Shown here: in pieces, positions 22,771 through 31,274 of the stretch
Numbering within the stretch: position 1 is the first letter of the stretch
Layout of the letters: the number at the start of each line of letters is the position of its first letter
Source of the DNA: Alphaproteobacteria bacterium
GTDB taxonomy: Bacteria; Pseudomonadota; Alphaproteobacteria; SMXS01
Direction: 5' to 3'
Assembly (NCBI GenBank): GCA_004356955.1
Contig: SMXS01000043.1
Location: 1-37,657, forward strand
Length of the DNA: 37,657 nucleotides
Translations under genes and position numbers: made by a program
Notes under the pieces: generated by a model
Told to the model about the DNA's origin: nothing
What the model saw: only the letters and a program-made list of their open reading frames with translations
The model's database searches: none

Positions 22771-23958
22771 CTAGTCGACGATTTTAACAGCCAAAGCTGT
22801 TGCCTCGCCACCCCCAACACAAAGGGCTGCGACGCCCCTTTTTAGGCCTCTGTTCTGCAGCGCAGCAATGAGTGTGGCCACGATGCGGGACCCCGACGAA
22901 CCGATGGGATGACCAAGGGCGCAGGCCCCGCCTAGCACATTGACCTTTTCATGCGGGATGTCCAGGTCGCGCATGGCGATCATGGTTACCGCTGCGAAAG
23001 CTTCGTTAATCTCGAACAGGTCAACGTCGTCAACCGACCAGCCAGCTTTTGCCAGAACTTTTTCGATTGCGGGTACCGGGGCCGTTGTGAACAAAGCTGG
23101 TTCATGCGCATGGGCGGCATGGGCCACGACGATGGCTGCAATGCTTAGCCCCTTTTCTTCGGCGACGCTTTGGCGCGTCATAACCAAGGCTGATGCGCCA
23201 TCAGAAATCGAAGACGCATTGGCCGCTGTTATGGTGCCGTCTTCGGCAAAGGCCGGCCGCAGATGAGGGATCTTGTCTGGTCGGCTGCGGCCTGGTTGTT
23301 CGTCCTCCGTGACAATGACACTGCCTTTGCGGCCTTTGACTTCGACCGAGACCAGTTCCCGCTCGAAGGCCCCATTTGCAATGGCTGCTTTGGCGCGTGA
23401 CACGCTTTCGATGGCAAAGGCGTCTTGTTCTTCACGGGTGAATTGGTACTGCCTGGTCGATTCCTCGGCAAAGGCGCCCATCAGTTTGCCAGGGTCGTAA
23501 GCGTCTTCCAGCCCGTCCAGATACATCGAGTCCTTGATGACGTCGTGGCCGACGCGGGCCCCGCCCCGATGCTTGGCCATCAGGTAGGGCGCGTTGCTCA
23601 TGCTTTCCATACCGCCTGCGACAATGATGTCTGCCGAACCCGCGACCAGGGCATCATGCGCCATGATGGCCGCCTGCATGCCACTGCCGCACATCTTGTT
23701 AACGGTCGTGGCTTGCGTGCTGAGTGACAAGCCAGCGCCCAGTGCGGCCTGTCTGGCTGGTGCCTGACCCAATCCACCCGGCAAAACACAGCCCATAAAG
23801 ATTTGATCGACATCATCTTTTGATGCACCTGACCGGTCGATGGCGGCCTCTACGGCTCACGCCCCTAATTCAATCGCTGACAAGGCTGACAAATTGCCTT
23901 GAAAGCTGCCTTGCGGCGTGCGGGCGTAGGATGAAATAACAATGGAGTCTGCACTCAT
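22771..23958 (-). pseudogene. Acetyl-CoA C-acetyltransferase (thiolase) interrupted by an in-frame TGA codon at 23857-23859
   Basis: ATG at 23958 gives MSADSIVISSYARTPQGSFQGNLSALSAIELGA*AVEAAIDRSGASKDDVDQIFMGCVLPGGLGQAPARQ... in a single frame; the rest is intact with NKMCGSGMQ, GGACALGHPIGSSG and ALCVGGGEATAL motifs. Confidence 0.8.
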
Positions 23959-23975
23959 GATGAACTCTCTTGGGC

Positions 23976-25493
23976 CTATTGTAATTTTCGCAACACAAAG
24001 GGCAGCGCCTCGGGGATGTCTTCTGCGATGAGGCCGACACCAAAGGCCCGCCCCGCCTCGCCGTGCAGCCAGACACCTGCACAAGCTGCCTCAAAGGCCG
24101 GCATTTGCTGTGCCAACAGTCCGCAAATAATGCCAGCCAGCACATCGCCCGACCCAGCCGTCGCCAGGGTTGGTGGTGCATTGCTGTTGATGGCAGCCCG
24201 GCCATCTGGAGACGCAATGACAGTATCGGCGCCCTTCAACACAATGATGGCGCCGGATCGAACCGCGGCCGACCGGGCCTTTTCCAGCTTGCTTGCAGTA
24301 GTATCTTTGGCCAGATCGGGGAACAAACGTTGGAATTCGCCATCATGTGGCGTTAGCACGCTGTGATCGTCAAGCGCCTCAAATAGCGCATCCGGATCGT
24401 CCTTAAAGCTGGACAGAGCGTCCGCATCAAGCACACAGGATCGGCCAGCACCAAGTGCGGCCAAAGTATTGCGACGGCAAGGTTCGCCAATGCCGTTGCC
24501 AGGACCAATGACCAATGCATTCTTGCGCTCGTCATCCAGCAGCTCTTGCAAATTATCGAAGCCCCGCACCATAACAGCGTCTAGCTTCGACGCATGAGCC
24601 AGCACAGCCCCCGGAGGCGATGCCACTGTCACCAGCCCAGTGCCTGCACGCAGGGCACCGCGAGCGGCCAGTCTGGCGGCCCCACCTTGCGCAACCCCGC
24701 CCGAAACAACGACCGCGTGTCCCCGGCTATATTTATGGGCATCGATTTTGGGCCACGGATAAAGCGGCAGCCAGTTTGCTGGGATGTTTTCGCACTGCTG
24801 TGGCTGAATGTCGTCGAGGACACTGTCAGGGATGCCAATATCGGCACAGATGATCTCGCCGCAATGAATACGGCCTGGCAGTAACAGATGGCCCGGCTTT
24901 TTTCGGAAAAAGGTAACGCTGATGTCTGCCTGGACTGCGGCCCCCAATATTTGGCCAGTGGTGCCCTGGACGCCAGAGGCAACATCGACCGCAACACACG
25001 GCGCACCCGATGCGTTGATCGCCTCGACAACCGATATGACTTCGGGCGACATAGCACGCGACAGCCCTGCCCCAAACATCGCATCAACAATGACAGAGGC
25101 GCCGTCCACCAAGTCGGGTGACAGGGGCAAGATATCGCCCGTCCATTTGTCGGCGTTGGTGGCAGCATCACCCTTCAGTTTTGATTTGTCGCCAAGAAGG
25201 CCAAGCGTTACCGGCCAACCCGCCTCGGACAATAGTCTTGCGACCACAAAACCGTCGCCACCATTATATCCGGGACCGCAAAGAACGCTCACGGGGCCTT
25301 GCGGATAACGGTCAATAATTGTGTCTGCAATCGCCTTACCGGCTTCTTCCATCAGCACAAGGCTGTCGATACCTGCCGCCTCAGCCAAGGCATCAGCCTG
25401 GTACATTTCTTCTGTCGTCAAAAGAACAGATTCTGGGTTCAACGGTGAAAGAGACAAAGTGACACTCTTCAGGTTCAGCCGATAGGGATACAA
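23976..25493 (-). CDS. nnr: Bifunctional NAD(P)H-hydrate epimerase / ADP-dependent NAD(P)H-hydrate dehydratase
   Basis: N-terminal VLCGPGYNGGDGFVVARLL (epimerase); C-terminal SVLTPHDGEFQRLF and ATAGSGDVLAGIICGLLAQ (dehydratase). The exact start is uncertain. Confidence 0.93.
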   Translation of the reverse strand: MYPYRLNLKSVTLSLSPLNPESVLLTTEEMYQADALAEAAGIDSLVLMEEAGKAIADTIIDRYPQGPVSVLCGPGYNGGDGFVVARLLSEAGWPVTLGLLGDKSKLKGDAATNADKWTGDILPLSPDLVDGASVIVDAMFGAGLSRAMSPEVISVVEAINASGAPCVAVDVASGVQGTTGQILGAAVQADISVTFFRKKPGHLLLPGRIHCGEIICADIGIPDSVLDDIQPQQCENIPANWLPLYPWPKIDAHKYSRGHAVVVSGGVAQGGAARLAARGALRAGTGLVTVASPPGAVLAHASKLDAVMVRGFDNLQELLDDERKNALVIGPGNGIGEPCRRNTLAALGAGRSCVLDADALSSFKDDPDALFEALDDHSVLTPHDGEFQRLFPDLAKDTTASKLEKARSAAVRSGAIIVLKGADTVIASPDGRAAINSNAPPTLATAGSGDVLAGIICGLLAQQMPAFEAACAGVWLHGEAGRAFGVGLIAEDIPEALPFVLRKLQ

Positions 25494-25496
25494 ATG

Positions 25497-26177
25497 TCAT
25501 CTTACTATAGGAGAACGCCACAGGCACAACAGCTTTACTGACCAGTATGGAGGCGAAAATGCTCCAGATGGCCCAAGATAGAAAATCAAATTACTCTGAC
25601 CCCATTGATTGCGTTTTTGCTCGTTTTTGCTAATGATGGTAGTCCTATATGGCAACGCTCTATCGTGAATTTGATAGGGGGCGGGGCTGTGGGGAACCAA
25701 AAAGCTATTCGCGTTGCAAAGAGATTCGTTCAAAACCCGACTATATATGTATTGAAATTCGCCGAATTGCTGGAATTCCCAGCCCTCAAGATCAAGATCT
25801 TCTTGTGAATATCTTGGATGAGGCAAATCTTTCTGCACCCCATACTTCCCCTCCGATGGAGCCGAGTGAATTTGACGGAATGCCAGAAAGATAGAGATTG
25901 CAAGAACAAGCAATGAGCAGAAGATCCTATAGGCAGTCTTAAGGAAGGGATCTGCGTTAGAGTAAAACTGAGGATCTAAAAGCTCATGCACACTAGGGGC
26001 GAAAAATCCTATGAACATTCCTATGAATGTAATTATTAGAAATTTGTAAAAACCAATCCTAAAGGCCACCAAGTCTCTGAAGCTCCTAATCATACGATAC
26101 ATTCCAAATTCCTTCCTCAAATAATCTGCCCTGTTAGTGGCGTTGGGTGCCGAGCAACTTCCTCTGCCATACTCCAT
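25497..26177 (-). CDS. Hypothetical protein with two predicted TM segments; the C-terminal part is translated through an inverted repeat
   Basis: 226-aa ORF; hydrophobic stretches FYKFLIITFIGMFIGFFA and AYRIFCSLLVLAISIFLAF; NQWGQSNLI is the translation of the repeat at 25583-25609. No family recognised. Confidence 0.5.
   Translation of the reverse strand: MEYGRGSCSAPNATNRADYLRKEFGMYRMIRSFRDLVAFRIGFYKFLIITFIGMFIGFFAPSVHELLDPQFYSNADPFLKTAYRIFCSLLVLAISIFLAFRQIHSAPSEGKYGVQKDLPHPRYSQEDLDLEGWEFQQFGEFQYIYSRVLNESLCNANSFLVPHSPAPYQIHDRALPYRTTIISKNEQKRNQWGQSNLIFYLGPSGAFSPPYWSVKLLCLWRSPIVR
25583..25609. repeat. Left arm of a 27-bp inverted repeat pair
   Basis: AAATCAAATTACTCTGACCCCATTGAT; matches the reverse complement of 26206-26232 at 26/27 positions. 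Confidence 0.9.
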
Positions 26178-26205
26178 CGGCTAAAAATTATATTCTACCA
26201 ATTAG

Positions 26206-26232
26206 ATCAATGGGGTCAGAGTAAATTGATTT
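26206..26232. repeat. Right arm of the 27-bp inverted repeat pair
   Basis: ATCAATGGGGTCAGAGTAAATTGATTT; reverse complement AAATCAATTTACTCTGACCCCATTGAT. Confidence 0.9.
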
Positions 26233-26277
26233 AGGATTAGAGACTTCTCGCGTGATCGCAATATTCCTCTAACGTCC

Positions 26278-26640
26278 TCATACCCACTCAATTTCGTCAA
26301 TTGTCATATCCCCGCCCGCATCACCTGTATTAACTGTCTCAGCAGGCTCTATCACCAGGGCCCAGCATTCTTCGCTAGCACTAGGTTTATGCTCAACGCC
26401 CTTTGGCACAACAAAAAGGCAACCCTCTGTTAGATGGACAGCCTCGTCACGCATCTCAATGGTTAGCTGACCTTTGGTCACCAGGAAGAGCTCATCGGTA
26501 TCGTCGTGTTTGTGCCAGACGAACGAGCCCTGCATTTTGACAAGCCGGACATGATAGTCGTTCAACATAGCGACTGCTTTAGGGGACCAATGATCGCTGA
26601 ATTTTGAGGATTTCTCTTCCAGGTTAATGGCTTTCATCAC
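26278..26640 (-). CDS. Cupin-domain protein
   Basis: FVWHKHDDTDELFLVTKGQLTIEMRDEAVHLTEGCLFVVPKGVEHKPSA, with both cupin motifs. Confidence 0.88.
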   Translation of the reverse strand: MMKAINLEEKSSKFSDHWSPKAVAMLNDYHVRLVKMQGSFVWHKHDDTDELFLVTKGQLTIEMRDEAVHLTEGCLFVVPKGVEHKPSASEECWALVIEPAETVNTGDAGGDMTIDEIEWV

Positions 26641-26770
26641 AATTTCCTTGAACTTGAAGCAGATAAATAAGTCGAGACTATATGATTTTAGGGGGTGCCT
26701 CTTACAAAGGACGGCTATTGGCTATAATCGATCAATAATATCGTACCTTGCGGATGTGGAGATTACCAAT

Positions 26771-27556
26771 ATGAAGATAGACTATTACCAAGTTGATGCA
26801 TTTACAGACAAAGTATTCCAGGGAAACCCCGCTGGCGTATGCCCGTTGGACGAATGGCTGCCCGACGACATTATGCAGTCGATAGCTGCAAAGAGTAACC
26901 TGGCCGACACCGCGTTTTTCAAAAAGCAGGGCGATAGTTATGGCCTGCGGTGGTTCACCCCAACGCTGGAGGTCGACCTCTGCGGTCACGCCACATTGGC
27001 ATCTGCCTTCGTCATTTCCAGCGTTCTGAATAATTCAGATGAACCAGTGATTTTCGATACCGAGCAGGCTGGCAGACTGGTGGTTGAGAAGATGGGATCC
27101 CGTCTGGTGATGGACTTGCCGTCGCGAGCACCCGAAGCTGTTGAAGTGCCTGAACTAGTCGCTGATGGTCTAGGGTGTCAGCCAGCTGAAGTGCTTGGGT
27201 CGCGAGATTATCTGGCGATATTCGATCATGCCGATGACGTCGCCAACCTGGCACCAGACCTTGCAAAACTGGCGCGCATTGACCGTTTTGGTGTTATCGC
27301 GACCGCGCCGGGCAAGGGTGACGTGGACTTTGTGTCTCGTTTCTTTGCGCCAGGCAGCGGCATTCCTGAAGACCCCGTGACTGGTTCCGCGCATTGCACC
27401 CTCATTCCGTATTGGGCACGGCGGCTCGGGAAAAGGGAATTGCTCACCAGGCAGATATCCTCCCGTGGGGGTACTCTCTTCTGTGAAGACAAGGGTGATC
27501 GCGTGTCTGTGGGTGGAACTGCAGCACTCTACTTATCCGGGACGATAGAACTTTGA
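26771..27556 (+). CDS. PhzF-family phenazine biosynthesis-like isomerase (start at MKIDYYQVDAFTDKVFQGNPAGV; track ORF starts at 26627)
   Basis: YYQVDAFTDKVFQGNPAGV, LRWFTPTLEVDLCGHATLASAFV, SRFFAPGSGIPEDPVTGSAHCTLIPYWA. Confidence 0.92.
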   Translation: MKIDYYQVDAFTDKVFQGNPAGVCPLDEWLPDDIMQSIAAKSNLADTAFFKKQGDSYGLRWFTPTLEVDLCGHATLASAFVISSVLNNSDEPVIFDTEQAGRLVVEKMGSRLVMDLPSRAPEAVEVPELVADGLGCQPAEVLGSRDYLAIFDHADDVANLAPDLAKLARIDRFGVIATAPGKGDVDFVSRFFAPGSGIPEDPVTGSAHCTLIPYWARRLGKRELLTRQISSRGGTLFCEDKGDRVSVGGTAALYLSGTIEL

Positions 27557-27661
27557 AGTCAGGGTTGTCTCGGGCTTTGACGTTTGATTGATTCCAGCTG
27601 TAGCTAATTGACCAATATCACCCGACATGGGTCGGCATCATTCATACTATTAGGGGGATAA

Positions 27662-27739
27662 TGGGGTGGCTGACGGGAATTGAACCCGCGACCTCCGGAA
27701 TCACAATCCGGCGCTCTAACCAACTGAGCTACAGCCACC
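27662..27739 (-). tRNA. tRNA-His (anticodon GTG)
   Basis: Minus strand GGTGGCTGTAGCTCAGTTGGTTAGAGCGCCGGATTGTGATTCCGGAGGTCGCGGGTTCAATTCCCGTCAGCCACCCCA; G-1 opposite C73; CCA encoded. Confidence 0.95.
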
Positions 27740-27786
27740 ACTGAAAATCGAAGGTGTTAATACGCGCAAGTTTTGCGTCATGCAAG

Positions 27787-28950
27787 TCAGAACAGTCGTC
27801 CCAGGCGATGAATTGCTTCATCCAGCATGTCGTCGCTCTTGGAGAAGCAAAAGCGGACGAAATTTGTCGCTGGGTCTTCTCCGTAAAAAGGGCTCATTGG
27901 AACGGCAGTCACCTGGGCTTCTTTGGTTATGTGGACGCAGAATTCTTCGTCGGTGCCAGCATAACCAAGTGAGCCAATATCTGTTGTGACAAAATAGGTG
28001 CCGCCACAGGGCATAACGCTGAACCCCAAACTGTCGAGGCCCGCCGACAATCGATCACGTTTAGACTGCAGCCCACTGGCGAGGTCATTAAAATAGGCGT
28101 CGTCCTGCCCCAACCCCCACGCGACGGCCCGTTGTAAATTGGGCGGGGTCGTAAAGGTCATAAACTGGTGCGCCTTGCCAATCGTCTCGATCAGATGCAA
28201 TGGGCCGCTGATATAGCCGACCTTCCACCCTGTTACAGAGAACGTCTTGCCGGCTGAACCCACGCGAACACAGCGTTCTGCCATCCCGGGAAAAGTGATA
28301 AGCGGCGTGTGTTTGAAGCCTTCGAAGACCAGATGCTCGTAGACTTCGTCACAGATGGCATAAAGGTCAAAATCCAGCACAATCTGGGCAATGGCCTGCA
28401 GGTCCTTATCTGAGAAAACAATGCCCGTCGGGTTCATGGGTGAATTGATAATGATAGCCTTGGTTTTGTCAGAACATGCCGCGCGGAGTTCCGCTGGGTC
28501 CAGGTGCCAATCTGGTGCATGCAGACGGACAAATTTCGGGATCGCGCCGGCCAGCCGGATGATGGGTAGATAGGAATCATAATAGGGTTCGATCAGCACA
28601 ACTTCGTCGCCAGGATTGGTCAGCGCCAGGATAGAATCCGCCAACGCTTCTGTGGCACCCGATGTCACCAGGACTTGTGACTGCCAGTCCATATCCAGTC
28701 CGTAAAACCTTTTGTTGTTGTTGGCGACAGCCTGGCGCAGTTCAGGCAAGCCCTGGCTTGGTGGATACTGATTGGGGCCCTCAATCGTAAATTCAGCCGC
28801 CTTGGCCTTAAGGTCCTTTGGGCCGTCGCCTTCAGGTATCCCCTGCCCCAGATTGATGGCATCATATTCTCGCGCCAGGGCCGACATGGTCGTGAAAATC
28901 GTCGTGCCCAGACTGTCGATGGTTTTGTTTTTAATCTTCATGGAATTCAA
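27787..28950 (-). CDS. PLP-dependent class I/II aminotransferase
   Basis: INLGQGIPEGDGP, VTSGATEALADSILAL, NSPMNPTGIVFS, CDEVYEHLVFEG, SAGKTFSVTGWKVGY (PLP lysine). Confidence 0.93.
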   Translation of the reverse strand: MNSMKIKNKTIDSLGTTIFTTMSALAREYDAINLGQGIPEGDGPKDLKAKAAEFTIEGPNQYPPSQGLPELRQAVANNNKRFYGLDMDWQSQVLVTSGATEALADSILALTNPGDEVVLIEPYYDSYLPIIRLAGAIPKFVRLHAPDWHLDPAELRAACSDKTKAIIINSPMNPTGIVFSDKDLQAIAQIVLDFDLYAICDEVYEHLVFEGFKHTPLITFPGMAERCVRVGSAGKTFSVTGWKVGYISGPLHLIETIGKAHQFMTFTTPPNLQRAVAWGLGQDDAYFNDLASGLQSKRDRLSAGLDSLGFSVMPCGGTYFVTTDIGSLGYAGTDEEFCVHITKEAQVTAVPMSPFYGEDPATNFVRFCFSKSDDMLDEAIHRLGRLF

Positions 28951-29055
28951 TCTGCTAGAAAGTTACCAGAGAGGATGCATAATTATTGTTCATTTGCCCA
29001 ACAATTAGACATAAATTGATGTGACAAATGGCTGGGGGAATTGATTCTCCAGTGA

Positions 29056-29074
29056 ATTGCAGCCAACCTGCAAT
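29056..29074. promoter_or_regulatory. Perfect palindrome upstream of glnB (possible activator/operator site)
   Basis: ATTGCAG-CCAAC-CTGCAAT, 7-bp arms with 5-bp spacer; ends 11 bp before the sigma-54-like element. Confidence 0.55.
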
Positions 29075-29085
29075 CCGACTATGGT

Positions 29086-29101
29086 TGGCATGCATTATGC
29101 A
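29086..29101 (+). promoter_or_regulatory. Sigma-54 (RpoN) -24/-12 promoter for glnB(-glnA)
   Basis: TGGCATGCATTATGCA compared with TGGCACGN4TTGCW; GG and GC in correct register; 60 bp upstream of the glnB ATG. Confidence 0.75.
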
Positions 29102-29143
29102 TTGGTTCTGAGTGAGCATTTACGACCATCCGACTAACGTTAA

Positions 29144-29500
<357 letters not shown>

Positions 29501-29563
29501 GTCAGCCCAATCATCCCCCTTTAGATTCGACTACTTTCCTACAAGTTCGAGAGGTAAACCTTC

Positions 29564-30973
29564 ATGACTACTGTACAAGACATCCTCAAAAAGATTGAAG
29601 ACGAGGATATCCAATTCGTCGACCTTCGTTTCACCGATCCGCGCGGCAAGTGGCATCATCTTGCCATGGACGTATCGATCGTTGATGAAGACATGTTCGC
29701 CGATGGTGTGATGTTCGACGGTTCGTCCATTGCTGGCTGGAAGGCCATTAATGAATCAGACATGACGTTGATGCCTGATCTGGAAACCGCTGTGATGGAT
29801 CCATTCTCTGCGCAAAGCCAGTTGATCATCACTTGCGATATTCTAGAGCCCTCTACCGGCGAACCTTATGATCGCGATCCCCGCTCTACCGCCAAAGCTG
29901 CCCTGAAATATATGGAATTTGTCGGTATCGGTGACACAGCCTATTTCGGTCCAGAACCAGAATTCTTCGTGTTTGACGATGTTCGTTTTGAATCCAGCTA
30001 TAATCGTTCGTTCTATGAATTCAGCGATGTTGAAGGCCCTTATAATTCAGGCGCCGAAATGGATGGCGGCAATATGGGCCATCGTCCTCGCGTCAAGGGT
30101 GGTTACTTCCCGGTTGCACCCGTTGACCATGGTTCAGACCTGCGCGGGGAAATGCTGTTGACCATGAAGGAAATGGGTGTCGAAGTTGAAAAGCATCACC
30201 ACGAAGTGGGTGCCTCACAGCACGAACTTGGCATCAAGTTCGATACGCTGATTACGACTGCTGACCGCGTTCAGATCTATAAGTATTGCGTGCACAATGT
30301 TGCCCATGCCTATGGCAAGACAGCCACCTTCATGCCCAAGCCTGTTGCAGAAGACAATGGCTCTGGTATGCATGTGCATCAGTCAATCTGGAAGGATGGC
30401 AAGCCTATGTTTGCTGGCAACCAATATGCTGATCTGTCTGAGATGGCGCTTTACTACATTGGTGGTATCATCAAGCATGCCAAGGCAATCAATGCTTTCA
30501 CCAATCCATCGACCAACAGCTACAAGCGTCTGGTCCCTGGTTTTGAGGCTCCTGTCTTGTTGGCTTACTCGGCCCGCAACCGTTCTGCTTCTTGCCGCAT
30601 TCCATATTCTCCAAACCCTGCTGGCAAGCGCGTCGAAGTGCGCTTCCCTGATGCGGTCGCCAACCCTTACCTGGCATTTTCGGCCATGCTGATGGCTGGC
30701 CTTGATGGTATTCAGAACAAGATCCACCCAGGCGATGCCATGGACAAAGATCTGTATGCTCTGTCGCCTGAAGAACTTGCCGGTGTACCCACCGTCTGTG
30801 CCACGCTGGAAGAAGCCATTGCAGCACTCGATGCTGATCGCGACTTCTTGACGGTTGGTGATGTGTTCAGTGATGATCAGATCGATGCCTATATCGAACT
30901 GAAACAGGAAGAAGCGACCCGCCTTGCGCAGTCTCCTCACCCTGTTGAATATGATATGTACTACAGCTCGTAA
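29564..30973 (+). CDS. glnA: Type I glutamine synthetase
   Basis: [68 protein letters not shown] adenylylation-site region. Confidence 0.97.
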   Translation: MTTVQDILKKIEDEDIQFVDLRFTDPRGKWHHLAMDVSIVDEDMFADGVMFDGSSIAGWKAINESDMTLMPDLETAVMDPFSAQSQLIITCDILEPSTGEPYDRDPRSTAKAALKYMEFVGIGDTAYFGPEPEFFVFDDVRFESSYNRSFYEFSDVEGPYNSGAEMDGGNMGHRPRVKGGYFPVAPVDHGSDLRGEMLLTMKEMGVEVEKHHHEVGASQHELGIKFDTLITTADRVQIYKYCVHNVAHAYGKTATFMPKPVAEDNGSGMHVHQSIWKDGKPMFAGNQYADLSEMALYYIGGIIKHAKAINAFTNPSTNSYKRLVPGFEAPVLLAYSARNRSASCRIPYSPNPAGKRVEVRFPDAVANPYLAFSAMLMAGLDGIQNKIHPGDAMDKDLYALSPEELAGVPTVCATLEEAIAALDADRDFLTVGDVFSDDQIDAYIELKQEEATRLAQSPHPVEYDMYYSS

Positions 30974-30996
30974 GGGTTGTTTACATAACAGCTTTG

Positions 30997-31029
30997 AAAA
31001 GGCCCCGGTGATTGCTGGGCCTTTTTTTG
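30997..31029 (+). terminator. Rho-independent terminator downstream of glnA
   Basis: AAAAGGCCC cggtgattgct GGGCCTTTTTTTGT: 9-bp stem followed by a T-tract. Confidence 0.85.
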
Positions 31030-31274
31030 TGGCAATGCCTGGGCGGGCCTCGTAAGGCCTATTCTCGATCATGTGTGGGGCTTGACCGCACTCGCAGTGA
31101 TTATCAGCGCCTACAGCGGGAATATTGCGGCATTGTCCGCACTATCAGGCAACAGATACAGCACCATGTCCGAGTAAAATTTCCCCATATTTCGCCAGAC
31201 ACACCATATCTTGGTGTTCTAACCTAACTTGCTACCGTATAGTGAGTTATCGATTCACTTAGTTTCAGGCGCCA

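Larger units (their letters stand above)
25583..26232. mobile_element. Putative non-autonomous cassette (MITE-like or repeat-bounded unit) delimited by the inverted repeats
   Basis: 650 bp between near-identical 27-bp inverted repeats; interior visibly AT-richer than the flanking core genes; no transposase ORF inside; no clear target-site duplication seen. Confidence 0.45.

Noticed and set aside
23857-23859. TGA in the thiolase as selenocysteine or an alternative genetic code (TGA = Trp)
   Set aside because: The position is not catalytic, no SECIS-like structure was evident, and TGA acts as a genuine stop in the nuoL/nuoM ATGA overlap; Trp is encoded by TGG throughout.
26627-26770. Upstream extension of the PhzF-like ORF (MAFITISLNLKQINKS...)
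   Set aside because: Overlaps the cupin start; homology clearly begins at MKIDYYQVDAFT (26771).
30383-31072. 229-aa minus-strand ORF opposite glnA and its terminator
   Set aside because: Overlaps glnA almost entirely and runs through a clear intrinsic terminator; no homology recognised.
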